Shown: positions 38,961 through 47,407 of the stretch, one piece after another | Layout of the letters: each line of letters opens with the position of its first letter | How positions within the stretch are numbered: the stretch's first letter is position 1 | Source: Zoogloea sp. 1C4 | Lineage (GTDB): Bacteria; Pseudomonadota; Gammaproteobacteria; Burkholderiales; Rhodocyclaceae | DNA: 64,000 bases | Assembly (NCBI RefSeq): GCF_009469605.1 | Contig: NZ_SSXU01000001.1 | Coordinates: 248,001 to 312,000, forward strand | Direction: 5' to 3' | Made by a program: the position numbers and the translations under genes | Notes under the pieces: model-generated | What the model saw: only the letters and a program-made list of their open reading frames with translations | What the model was told of the DNA's origin: nothing | Databases searched by the model: none

Positions 38961-40333
38961 ACGCCCCCGACCTGCACAATCTCCCGCCCCATTCCCTTGA
39001 GGCGGAACACGGCCTGCTTGGTGCGATCCTGACCCACGGTGGCCCGGTACTCGACCGCATCGAGGGCACCGTCAGCGCCAGTGACTTCTACCGCGCCGAC
39101 CATCACCTGATTTTCTCCGCTGCCAAGGCCTTGCACGATGCCGGCAAGCCGGTCGATCTGCTGACCGTTGCCGACGCGCTGGAAGCCCGCGGCGAGCGCA
39201 AGCAGACCGGTGGCCTCGCTTACCTGGGAGATATCGCCAACGGTGGCTTCACGGCGGCCAACGCCCGCAGCTACGCCGCCACGATCCGCGAGCGGGCCAC
39301 CCTGCGCGGCCTGCAGCAGATCGCCGCCGATGTGCTGGCCGGCTGCACGAGCCCGGCGGGCCGCTCCCCAGCCGACATCGCCGCCGAAGCTGAAGCCTCC
39401 ATGCAAGCGCTGGTGGACCACAGCGAAACCGAGCCGGTACGGCTGCAGGACGCGCTCTGCGACGTGCTCGCCGACGTAGAGGCCCGGCGGGAGCGTGGCG
39501 GCAACATCGCCGGCCTTGCCACCGGCTTCCGGCGCTTCGACGAGATGACCGGCGGCCTGGAGCCCGGGCAGTTGGTGATCGTGGCCGCCCGCCCCAGCGT
39601 CGGCAAGACCGTCGCCGGCTGCAACATCGCCTCCCACGCGGCAGCCGGCGGCACCCCAGTGCTGTTCTTCACCCTTGAGATGACCCGGCGCGAGATCGCC
39701 GCCCGCATCCTGGCGGCGCGCTCCGGCGTGTCAGTGCAGGCCATGCGTGCTGGCACCAGCGCCCGGGACGACTGGGACAACATGAGCACTGCGGTGGGCG
39801 CCTCAATGGCCTGGCCGATGTTCATCGACGATACCCCTGCCGTCACGGTCGCCTATGTCCGCGCCAAGGCCCGACGCATCCGGCGTGCCCAAGGCCTGGG
39901 GCTGGTGGTGATCGACTACCTCGGCCTGATGCGCGGCACCGGCGACAACCGGGCGCAAGAGGTCGGCAGCATCTCCCGCGGCCTGAAGGCGCTGGCCAAG
40001 GAATTGCAGGTGCCGGTAATTGCCCTCGCCCAGCTTAACCGTGCCAGCGAAACCCGGCCGAACCGCCAGCCGACCCTCGCCGACCTCCGGGATTCTGGCG
40101 AGATAGAGCAGGACGCCGACATCGTGGCCATGCTCCACCGCGAGGATATGAACCGCACGGCGCCGGAGTGGGAGGGATTGGCGCAGCTTTTCATCCGGAA
40201 GAACCGCAACGGCCCAACCGGGGAATGCCTACTCGCCCTGGACGGCCCGCGGATGCGCTTCAGAGACCACTATGGCTCCGTGCCATCCAATACAGTCCCC
40301 TCCGGCAAGTCGTCTAGGGGATTCCCTGAATGA
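38957..40333 (+). CDS. dnaB: Replicative DNA helicase DnaB (prophage-encoded)
   Basis: A 458-residue hexameric helicase. The N-terminal DnaB domain (LPPHSLEAEHGLLGAIL) binds primase. The RecA-like domain has Walker A (ARPSVGKT), the DE-like motif (FTLEM), Walker B (VVIDYLGLM), and H4/arginine-finger regions (LAQLNRASE, SGEIEQDAD). GGGAGG precedes ATG 38957, which overlaps the initiator stop. Gene position identifies it as the phage copy rather than the chromosomal one. Confidence 0.92.
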   Translation: MNAPDLHNLPPHSLEAEHGLLGAILTHGGPVLDRIEGTVSASDFYRADHHLIFSAAKALHDAGKPVDLLTVADALEARGERKQTGGLAYLGDIANGGFTAANARSYAATIRERATLRGLQQIAADVLAGCTSPAGRSPADIAAEAEASMQALVDHSETEPVRLQDALCDVLADVEARRERGGNIAGLATGFRRFDEMTGGLEPGQLVIVAARPSVGKTVAGCNIASHAAAGGTPVLFFTLEMTRREIAARILAARSGVSVQAMRAGTSARDDWDNMSTAVGASMAWPMFIDDTPAVTVAYVRAKARRIRRAQGLGLVVIDYLGLMRGTGDNRAQEVGSISRGLKALAKELQVPVIALAQLNRASETRPNRQPTLADLRDSGEIEQDADIVAMLHREDMNRTAPEWEGLAQLFIRKNRNGPTGECLLALDGPRMRFRDHYGSVPSNTVPSGKSSRGFPE

Positions 40334-40359
40334 GACCCAATGAAAGGAAGGATTGAGAC

Positions 40360-41601
40360 ATGGGCCTGTTTGATAATCTCGGCGTCAGCAAAGTGCTTGG
40401 CGGACTCTTCGGAGATGCCCCCGAAGCGCCGGACTACTCCGGCATCGCCAACGCCAACGAGAAGAGCGCACAGCTTGCCAAGGAAGCGGCGGACAACCAG
40501 CTTGCCTTCAGCAAGGATCAGTACGCATTCCTGCAGCCGTACCTGAAGAATCAGTTGCAGACTGGTCAGGACGTGGCGGCGCAGCAGCTTGCCGACTCCA
40601 AGAAGGCCAGCGAGCGCTCGGACGAGCAGTGGCAGCAGTACCAAGAGACCTTCCAACCCATCGAAGAGAAGATGGCGAAGGAGGCGATGGACTACGGCGG
40701 CGAAGCCGACCAAGAGCGCGCCACCGGCCAGGCTGCCGCCGATGTCTCCCAGCAGTTTCAGTCGCAGCGCGCCGCGGCGCAACGTCAGCTTGCCTCGATG
40801 GGCGTCAAGCCAAACTCTGGCGCCTTCATGGCGCAGAACCGCGAGGCGGATGCGGCTGAGGCTGCGGCCCGCGCTGCAGCGATGACCGGCACCCGGCAGG
40901 CGGTGAAGGACAAAGGCGTCTCTCTCCGGGCTGGCGCTGCCGCATTCGGCCGTAACCAGACCAACACCGCCGGCCAGCAGGTCGGGCTCTCGACCGGTGC
41001 CGGATCGTCGGCCACGCAGAGTGCCGGGGCTGGCGTCGGCTCAACGCTGGCTGCCGGAAACAGCCTCAATGCTGGCTACGGCGCCCAGATCGGCGCGGCG
41101 GGGACGACTATTCAGTCGAATCTCGGTCTTGGCAGTCTGCTGAACTCGGCCTACGGCAACGAGGCGCAGCTCTACGGCGCGCAAATGGCTGGACTGGGGC
41201 AGCTTGCGGGAACGGCTGCAGGCCTCTATGCAAAGCCCGCCGCCGGTGCCGCTGTGGCCTCTTCCAAGGACTTCAAGGAAGGAAAGCAGCCCTTTGACTC
41301 CCGAGAAGCCGTCGAAGCCTTCAAGCGCCTCAATGTCGATTCCTGGAAGTACAAGGACGGCATTGCCGATGGCGGCCGGCATGTCGGTCCCTACGCTGAG
41401 GATGTACAGCGAGAGCTCGGTGACGAGGTTGCCCCGGGCGGAAAGCAGATCGACCTAATTTCCATGTCCGGCGCCCAGGCTGCGGCCATCAAGGGGCTGG
41501 CCGAGAAAATGGAGCAGCAGGACGACACCATTGAAGCACTGACGGCGCGGCTTGCAGCGATGACGCGTGGCGGCAAATTCGGACTTCGGGGGTACGTATG
41601 A
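40360..41601 (+). CDS. Virion protein with C-terminal S74 intramolecular chaperone domain
   Basis: A 413-residue protein. Residues 1-290 are Ala/Gln/Gly-rich with coiled-coil segments and low complexity (AAQRQLASMGVKPNSGAF), as in phage tail-tip or DNA-ejection proteins. The C-terminus (SSKDFKEGKQPFDSREAVEA to ISMSGAQAAAIKGLAEKMEQ) matches the peptidase S74 chaperone domain, which trimerises and then cleaves itself off tail fibres. GGAAGGA precedes ATG. It directly follows dnaB. Confidence 0.75.
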   Translation: MGLFDNLGVSKVLGGLFGDAPEAPDYSGIANANEKSAQLAKEAADNQLAFSKDQYAFLQPYLKNQLQTGQDVAAQQLADSKKASERSDEQWQQYQETFQPIEEKMAKEAMDYGGEADQERATGQAAADVSQQFQSQRAAAQRQLASMGVKPNSGAFMAQNREADAAEAAARAAAMTGTRQAVKDKGVSLRAGAAAFGRNQTNTAGQQVGLSTGAGSSATQSAGAGVGSTLAAGNSLNAGYGAQIGAAGTTIQSNLGLGSLLNSAYGNEAQLYGAQMAGLGQLAGTAAGLYAKPAAGAAVASSKDFKEGKQPFDSREAVEAFKRLNVDSWKYKDGIADGGRHVGPYAEDVQRELGDEVAPGGKQIDLISMSGAQAAAIKGLAEKMEQQDDTIEALTARLAAMTRGGKFGLRGYV

Positions 41602-44600
41602 GCACCTGCACCTACCGCTTCACCGGCCCGGACGGCAAGGAAGTCACCATTGACGGAAAGGCCAAGATGCAAGCCTACATGGCTGCCAACCTAGATTTTT
41701 TTTCGGCTATGGGTAACTTTAACTTCGGGCGCAGGCCAGCAATTGCGGCTTCCGCACCGGAGCAAGGCGGCGCCATCGCCCGGCAGGCAGAAACGCTCGA
41801 CTCGGCGGGCATGGCGCGGCCACTGGCGAGCCGGCGCGCATTCGCAACCTGGACGGGAGAGACGCCGGAGCGCATCCGCCGCGTGCTGGGGGAAGAGTTC
41901 GGAGAGGATGGCATCGCCCGCCTTGAACGTGTGGGTTTCCTGCGGATCGTGCCCAGCATGGACGCCGTGCCGGCCGACGTGCGCATCGACGGCGCTGAGG
42001 CGGTCTATGACCCGGCCGCGGGCGTCGCCTATCTGGTGGCAGACCGACTGAGCACTGAGCGTGCGCCTGCCGCACTGCTGCATGAACTGGGTGAGCATCA
42101 CGGTCTAGAAGGCTTCGTCGGGCAAACTGGCTGGCGGGCCATCAAGGCGAAGATTGCCCGTTTCGCGGCCGACCCTACTTCGATATCGCACAACGCCTGG
42201 AAGGCCATCAAAGCAACCTATCCCGAGTTCGAGGGCATGGCCGATGCCGAACTCGCCAAGAACGACCGGTTCATTCATGAGGTGCTGGCGAAGCTGGGCG
42301 AGAGCTCAGCGGGTCGCTCGCAATCCCTGTGGCTCAACCTGGAAGGCTTTATCAAGCGCGGGCTACTCCGAATGGGATTGACGTTCCTGTTCGGTGAGCA
42401 CGACGTGCCGGCCTTGGTCGACGGGTCGCTGCGCCGCCTGATGCGCGAAGGACGGGAGGCTGCCGGCACGGCGTTGGCACCTGAGCGCCCGATGGCATCG
42501 ATACCGATTGGTGATGCGCTGCGCCAGCCGGAGGCGCGGCAAGCAATTCGCGACCGCATTGGCGATCTGTTCCACTCCAGCCGCACCTTCAACGTCCTGC
42601 ACCGGACGGTGGGCACCCAGTACCACAAGGCCAAGGTTGACCCGCGCTACTTCGGCCGCGTGTTCAACATGGCGCAGCAGTACATCGACAACATCTCGAG
42701 AACCGCCAACGAGGCGGCCGACGTGGCGCCGGACCTGCTGCCGAAGATGGAGCGCATGGCCGACGCCTTCAAGCAGCTCTGGCACGCCCGCGCCGACGCA
42801 AAGGACGCGCAGGCGCTTGCCGCGCCCATCTTCGAGGGAACGATGGACGACAAGGTGTGGAGCGATGATGAACTTCGCCAGCGCTTCAGCCTGGACGACC
42901 GGCAGATCGGCCTGTACCGGCAGTTCCGCGCCGCGGTGGATCGCTCCCTGGACGAGCTCGCCCTGTCTGAGATGACGCGCTCCGCGAAGATGGCGAAGCT
43001 GCAGCCTGCCCCGCGCGAGATGAACCTGCGCGAGGCACTCGCCTTCTACATGGAGCAGATCGAGCCCGACATCGAGCAGCTTCAGGGCGAGCTCTCCGAA
43101 CTGAAGGAGCGCCAAGCGTTCGAGCGCGACCAGCTTGAGGAAGCCGCCCAGAACGGCGACAGCGGAGCCGACGAGCGCCGCCGGTATGCTGACCTCCGCG
43201 AGAGCATGAACGCGCGCCACGCGGCCGAATCCGCGGCCCTGAAGGCTCGCATCGAAGACATGGCCGAGCTGCTGAAGGCGACGCAGGGCAAGGTCGAGCA
43301 GATCGAGCGCCTGAAGGCCACCGGCTACGCCCCGCTGATGCGTTTCGGCCAATACACGGTGGACGTGTTCGAGTCCGGCGACGACGGCAAGCCGCTGAAG
43401 AACGCTGACGGCGAGGAAATCCGGCATTTCTTCGGGATGTTCGAGAGCGAGGCCGAGGCCAACGAGGCGGCCCGCGCGCTGCGCGAGGAATACCCGAACG
43501 CCACGATCAACCAGGGTGTGATGTCGCAGGACTCCTTCCGCCTGTTCCGCGGCGTGACGCCGGAGACGGTCGAGGTGTTCGCCCGCATGATGGGTGAAGA
43601 GCAGTCCGAGGTGTTCCAGAAGTACCTCAAGCAAGCGGTGAACAACCGCTCGGCCCTTAAGCGCCTGATTCAGCGCAAGGGCATCGCCGGCTTCGAGAAA
43701 GACCCGGTGCGCGTGCTGGCCGCCTTCCTGACCAGCAACGCCCGCGCGACGGCTGCCAACTACCACTTTGGCGACATGCTCCGCGCTGCATCCGAGATCC
43801 CGAAGGAGAAGGGCGACGTGAAGGATGAGGCGATCAAGCTGATCGACTACATCCAGAACCCGGGCGACGAGGCGGCTTCGCTGCGCGGCCTGCTGTTCAT
43901 GCACTTCCTGGGCGGCTCCGTGGCTGCCGCGATGGTGAACATGACCCAGACCTTCACCATGACCTTCCCGTACCTGGCGCAGTTCGGCGGTGACGTGGTG
44001 GGGAACCTGAAGGAAGCGATGGGGTTGGCGGGCCGCCGGCTGTTCAACAAGAACGCCGACGTGCCGGAAGAACTGAAGTTGGCCCTGCAGCGCGCCGAGG
44101 ATGAGGGGGTGGTGTCTCCGCACGAAATCCACATGCTTCAGGGCGAGTCGATGCGCACCGGCTGGTTCCAGAACAACCGCTACATGCGCTCCATCGGCAA
44201 GGTGTGGGGCAGTTTCTTCTCCCTGGCCGAGCACTTCAACCGTGACGTAGCGTTCATCGCGGCGTACCGGTCAGCGCTCCAGCGCAACCTGAGCGACGAG
44301 CAGGCTTACGAGTTCGCCAAGGCGGCGGTGATAGAGACGCAAGGCCTTTTCTCCCGCGCCAATCGCCCGAACTGGGCGCGCGGTGCGGTGGGTGCGACCA
44401 TCTTCACCTTCAAGCAGTTCACCATCAGCTATCTGGAGTTCCTGAAGCGCTTGCCGTCGCGGGAACGTGCGATTGCCCTGGCGGTGCTGTGGGTGTTCGC
44501 CGGCATGTCTGGCATGCCGTTTTCGGACGATCTGGACGACCTGATCGACACCATCGCGCACATGCTGGGCTTCGCCTGGGACAACAAGGCCGGGCGCCGT

Positions 44601-45323
44601 GCCTTCCTCACTGCGACCCTTGGCCGGGACGCAGCAGGCTTCGTCCTGCACGGAGTGTCCGCCGGTTTGCCGCTCGACATCTCCGGCCGGATGGGAATGG
44701 CGAATCTGATTCCCGCGACCGGGTTGCTTGACCCCGCCAAGCAGGACAAGGCGCGGGAGGTGCTGGAGCTTGCAGGGCCGGCGGGAAGCGCCATCCAGAC
44801 TTACCTGCGTGGTTTCGACAAGCTGCACGGTGGCGTGGGTGATGTGGGCGATGTGCTAGATCTGCTTGGCACGGTTGCCCCCGTGGCGCTCTCGAACGTC
44901 GCCAAGGGCGCGGCGATGGCGAGCGACGGCTACTACTCCGACACCAAGGGCCGGAAGGTGGTGGACACTGACCTGGGCGATGCGCTCGCCAAGGCCATCG
45001 GCTTCAGCCCGTCCGTGGTCGCCAAATCGGGCCGGGCGCGGGAGGAAGTGTTCAACCAGGCGGCAATGCTGCGCGACATGAAGGCGCGAATCTCAGAGCG
45101 GTGGGCGGAGGGTATCGCCCAGAGGGAGCCGGAGAAGGCAGCAGAGGCCCGCGAGATGCTCGCACACTGGAACGCGAACAATCCCGAAACGCCGATCCGC
45201 ATTGATCTGGCGGCAGTTCTCCGGAGAGCCAGGCTCGCAAGGATGACCGCAGCGGGACGAACTCTCAAAGCGACGCCGAAGGAGCTTCGGCAAGCTGCGG
45301 CCGAGGTGGTGGAGCAGGATTGA
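41598..45323 (+). CDS. Very large PLxRFG-type internal virion protein
   Basis: A 1241-residue protein overlapping the previous stop (ATGA). The N-terminal third has a zincin-like ALLHELGEHHG (HExxE then HH) near residue 157. A long coiled coil (about 470-580) follows, then a helical region and, near 1030, PLDISGRMGMANLIP, seen in phage PLxRFG proteins as I recall them. Such proteins are carried in the virion and ejected with DNA by podovirus-like phages. A run of eight T occurs at codons 32-35. Peptidase activity is speculative because the motif is not a clean HExxH. Confidence 0.75.
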   Translation: MSTCTYRFTGPDGKEVTIDGKAKMQAYMAANLDFFSAMGNFNFGRRPAIAASAPEQGGAIARQAETLDSAGMARPLASRRAFATWTGETPERIRRVLGEEFGEDGIARLERVGFLRIVPSMDAVPADVRIDGAEAVYDPAAGVAYLVADRLSTERAPAALLHELGEHHGLEGFVGQTGWRAIKAKIARFAADPTSISHNAWKAIKATYPEFEGMADAELAKNDRFIHEVLAKLGESSAGRSQSLWLNLEGFIKRGLLRMGLTFLFGEHDVPALVDGSLRRLMREGREAAGTALAPERPMASIPIGDALRQPEARQAIRDRIGDLFHSSRTFNVLHRTVGTQYHKAKVDPRYFGRVFNMAQQYIDNISRTANEAADVAPDLLPKMERMADAFKQLWHARADAKDAQALAAPIFEGTMDDKVWSDDELRQRFSLDDRQIGLYRQFRAAVDRSLDELALSEMTRSAKMAKLQPAPREMNLREALAFYMEQIEPDIEQLQGELSELKERQAFERDQLEEAAQNGDSGADERRRYADLRESMNARHAAESAALKARIEDMAELLKATQGKVEQIERLKATGYAPLMRFGQYTVDVFESGDDGKPLKNADGEEIRHFFGMFESEAEANEAARALREEYPNATINQGVMSQDSFRLFRGVTPETVEVFARMMGEEQSEVFQKYLKQAVNNRSALKRLIQRKGIAGFEKDPVRVLAAFLTSNARATAANYHFGDMLRAASEIPKEKGDVKDEAIKLIDYIQNPGDEAASLRGLLFMHFLGGSVAAAMVNMTQTFTMTFPYLAQFGGDVVGNLKEAMGLAGRRLFNKNADVPEELKLALQRAEDEGVVSPHEIHMLQGESMRTGWFQNNRYMRSIGKVWGSFFSLAEHFNRDVAFIAAYRSALQRNLSDEQAYEFAKAAVIETQGLFSRANRPNWARGAVGATIFTFKQFTISYLEFLKRLPSRERAIALAVLWVFAGMSGMPFSDDLDDLIDTIAHMLGFAWDNKAGRRAFLTATLGRDAAGFVLHGVSAGLPLDISGRMGMANLIPATGLLDPAKQDKAREVLELAGPAGSAIQTYLRGFDKLHGGVGDVGDVLDLLGTVAPVALSNVAKGAAMASDGYYSDTKGRKVVDTDLGDALAKAIGFSPSVVAKSGRAREEVFNQAAMLRDMKARISERWAEGIAQREPEKAAEAREMLAHWNANNPETPIRIDLAAVLRRARLARMTAAGRTLKATPKELRQAAAEVVEQD

Positions 45324-45337
45324 GAGATTGCAGTCGG

Positions 45338-45429
45338 GGGTGTTACCGAGGGTGTTACCGGCAATAGCCGCGAGGTGTAACAGGGGGTGTGACAACGGAG
45401 CGCCGCGGTGTGCACGTCGGTGTGCACGC
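45338..45429. repeat. Paired 12-bp GGTGT-type repeats
   Basis: Three adjacent pairs: GGGTGTTACCGA/G (45338-45349, 45350-45361), AGGTGTAACA then GGGTGTGACA (about 45373-45394), and CGGTGTGCACGT/C (45406-45417, 45418-45429). They start 14 bases after the virion gene stop. Confidence 0.6.
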
Positions 45430-45563
45430 CGTGGCGGTTCGAGTCTGGCTGCAGGTCATCGGATAAAAAATTGAGGCTCTGGAAACTACAACTTCAGGTT
45501 GATAGAAAAACTTAACTTATTGAATTTATTGATATATGTTGTAATTTAAATGCGTTTATCGCA

Positions 45564-45584
45564 TGATTTGGTCATGTCAAATCA
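45564..45584. promoter_or_regulatory. Inverted repeat in AT-rich leader of the 45.6-kb gene
   Basis: TGATTTG (45564-45570) and CAAATCA (45578-45584) form 7-bp arms around 7 bases, 15 bases before the ATG at 45599. The 100 bases upstream are unusually AT-rich (TTGATATATGTTGTAATTT). This could be an operator overlapping the promoter. Confidence 0.45.
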
Positions 45585-45598
45585 CAGGGGTAAGCGAA

Positions 45599-45949
45599 AT
45601 GTCCAAGATCGATAATCGTCCTGAAGTTTCACTTCGTCACGTGTTCCCGTCTGGAGCCACGCACTTCAGCGGATGGAGCGACTACGTGTTCATCGCGACG
45701 GATGCCGAGTTGCTGGCTGACGGGATTGCAGCCGGCAATGACCTGCCAACCAGGCGCGTGGGGAACCGCCGAATGAACCGGCTTTGCATCGGTGGTGCCG
45801 CTGAGTTCTCTCGGTTGCGAGACGGGCGCATCGAGGCCTCCATCCCGATTGCTGACGTAGCGCGGCGTGATGCGGGCTTTCAGCGGATGCTCGACGGCAT
45901 CCTTGGAGATTGGCGCCTGAGTCTCGTCGCCGGGGAGGACAAGCAATGA
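45599..45949 (+). CDS. Prophage hypothetical protein
   Basis: A 116-residue soluble protein (MSKIDNRPEVSLRHVFPSG) with GGGG before ATG. No family recognised. It is the first of a two-gene unit; the next gene overlaps its stop (ATGA). Confidence 0.55.
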   Translation: MSKIDNRPEVSLRHVFPSGATHFSGWSDYVFIATDAELLADGIAAGNDLPTRRVGNRRMNRLCIGGAAEFSRLRDGRIEASIPIADVARRDAGFQRMLDGILGDWRLSLVAGEDKQ

Positions 45950-46155
45950 GCGCCCCCGTCGATACCGATTTCTTGCGGCTCGCTCATCAACGGAGCTGCA
46001 CGCTCCCTGATCGTTTTGGAGACTTCAGGCGGATCGTGGCGAAGCTGGAGGCCGGCTTTCTTGGCGCCGATGATCTGAACGCCGTGGTCGAGCGCATTCG
46101 AGCAGGAGCGGTGACGTTCGATGAAGGGTTGGCCTCGCTTGCGGCAACTCACTGA
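45946..46155 (+). CDS. Prophage hypothetical protein
   Basis: A 69-residue helical protein (MSAPVDTDFLRLAHQRSCTL). It is translationally coupled to the preceding gene by a 4-base overlap. Function unknown. Confidence 0.55.
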   Translation: MSAPVDTDFLRLAHQRSCTLPDRFGDFRRIVAKLEAGFLGADDLNAVVERIRAGAVTFDEGLASLAATH

Positions 46156-46174
46156 AAACTCATGCGTTGAGGCA

Positions 46175-46618
46175 CTACGGTGCCTCGTTCACGTGATGAA
46201 TCTTGTTGCAGTAGTGGCAGCGCACGTTCCCAGAGTACCCGATAGGTAGTGGCAATACCGTTCCACATGAGCAACGAACTTCTGATCTGCTTGCCTTTTT
46301 CAGGGTATTTAAAGGCGCCTTGCTGGTTGTGTCTGATGCGGCTGCTCGCTCTCTGTTCAAGGTGATGTAGAAAACCCATGTAGCAATCATGGCCCCGCCA
46401 ACATCAAGGGGGTTGTGAACCTCAATGCCGGGGGCTACAGCATGGAGTCGTAAGACCTTGAGCACGGAGAGGATGGCCGCGCTTCCTATGAAGCATCCCG
46501 CCGTTAATACCCATGTTTGAAGCCGGCTCGCCCCACCGTCCTTAAAGGCCAGGCCGTTCATTGCCTTCGTACAGGCAAACACAAAAACGACATATGCAAG
46601 GGAGTCGATCAGCATCAT
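46175..46618 (-). CDS. Membrane protein with C-terminal zinc ribbon
   Basis: A 147-residue protein of unknown function. Three membrane spans are predicted (about 4-18, 33-53, 70-86). The soluble tail has two pairs of cysteines (VRCSCGTVL and VRCHYCNKIHH) that would bind zinc. It is on the opposite strand to the surrounding prophage genes and AT-richer, the usual look of a cargo gene. A membrane-anchored zinc ribbon could be a defence or exclusion factor, but nothing shows this directly. Confidence 0.6.
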   Translation of the reverse strand: MMLIDSLAYVVFVFACTKAMNGLAFKDGGASRLQTWVLTAGCFIGSAAILSVLKVLRLHAVAPGIEVHNPLDVGGAMIATWVFYITLNRERAAASDTTSKAPLNTLKKASRSEVRCSCGTVLPLPIGYSGNVRCHYCNKIHHVNEAP

Positions 46619-46651
46619 TTCTCTCTGGGGTATGCCCGCGCGGTGGTGTTT

Positions 46652-46777
46652 TCAGTTCCGTATGCACTGCATGGCGTAGCCCTGGAGGCCGGCTGGGCCG
46701 GTGAACGGGACTGGATTGACGGACGCGCAGCCGGCGGCGCTGAGGGGAACCGCAACAGAAGACATTCTCGACAGCAT
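46652..46777 (-). pseudogene. Truncated lipoprotein remnant
   Basis: A 41-residue frame begins MLSRMSSVAVPLSAAGCASV, a plausible lipoprotein signal, and continues NPVPFTGPAGLQGYAMQC. That wording resembles the start of unannotated bacterial lipoproteins of 80-100 residues, but here a stop follows within four codons. Confidence 0.35.
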
Positions 46778-46870
46778 CGTTCTTTCTTCACTCGATGACG
46801 GCACCAGCATCTGAAACGACACCAAATTCCTACAGTTGTGGGAAGACCGCATTGTATGCCGGCTGCGAAA

Positions 46871-46891
46871 TTCCTCCTATCGTAGGAGGAA
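46871..46891. promoter_or_regulatory. Perfect palindrome covering the xre ribosome-binding site
   Basis: TTCCTCCTA (46871-46879) and TAGGAGGAA (46883-46891) pair exactly around TCG. The right arm contains the Shine-Dalgarno AGGAGG. As DNA it is a good Xre operator; as RNA it would hide the ribosome-binding site. Confidence 0.7.
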
Positions 46892-46895
46892 CGGT

Positions 46896-47147
46896 TTGGA
46901 CGCAGCGGCAGCATTCGGAAAGGTTCTCAGGAGGCTTCGGCGTCAGCGCGGGCTGACCCAGGAGCAGCTTGGGCTTGAATCCGACTTGCGGCGGACTTAC
47001 GTGAGCGTCCTGGAGTTGGGGCGCCAGCAGCCGAGCCTCACGACGATTTTGAAATTGGCCGCTGCGCTGGGCGAACCACCTGGCGCCCTGGTCGACTTGG
47101 CTGCGGATGAGTTACGTCGCGGCCACCACAAGCCGCGTCAGTCTTGA
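46896..47147 (+). CDS. Xre-family transcriptional regulator
   Basis: An 83-residue HTH_3 protein (FGKVLRRLRRQRGLTQEQLG; SVLELGRQQPSLTTILKLAA). TTG 46896 is preferred as start because AGGAGG lies 6 bases upstream; the earlier in-frame ATG would place that site inside the gene. A terminator follows at once. It probably binds the palindrome over its own start. Confidence 0.8.
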   Translation: MDAAAAFGKVLRRLRRQRGLTQEQLGLESDLRRTYVSVLELGRQQPSLTTILKLAAALGEPPGALVDLAADELRRGHHKPRQS

Positions 47148-47160
47148 GGCACCCCAATCG

Positions 47161-47183
47161 ACCCGCCCGCGTGGCGGGTTTTT
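47161..47183 (+). terminator. Rho-independent terminator after xre
   Basis: ACCCGCC (47161-47167) and GGCGGGT (47173-47179) pair around CGCGT and are followed by TTTT. Confidence 0.85.
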
Positions 47184-47407
47184 CGTTGCTGTCGCCTGGA
47201 ACCGGGCGAGGCGAGGTGGTCTGACCTGTGGGGGAGTGATCGTTCTGGCACCGTGGGAAGTGGCGGGATAAAGCGGGAAGAGCCGCGCGGGGCTTGGGAT
47301 TCAGGGCCAGGCCGGGATGTGTGAGGCCTGGCACTAAATTGGACGGAACCGGTTCAGAAGTGATCGAATTTGCGCGAGAGTTGGCGCGGATATGATCAGG
47401 ATTCGGC

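Noticed and set aside
41598..42140. Zinc peptidase active site in the PLxRFG protein (HELGEHHG)
   Set aside because: The motif is HExxE followed by HH rather than HExxH, so catalysis cannot be claimed; kept only as a note.
42363..44234. A 623-codon antisense frame over the PLxRFG gene
   Set aside because: Composition is that of reversed codons; the plus strand encodes the recognisable phage protein.
45338..45429. Possible CRISPR array
   Set aside because: Units are 12 bases with no unique spacers of constant length and no cas genes nearby.
45430..45460. tRNA-like GGTTCGAGTC after the paired repeats
   Set aside because: No acceptor, D or anticodon stems can be formed around it.
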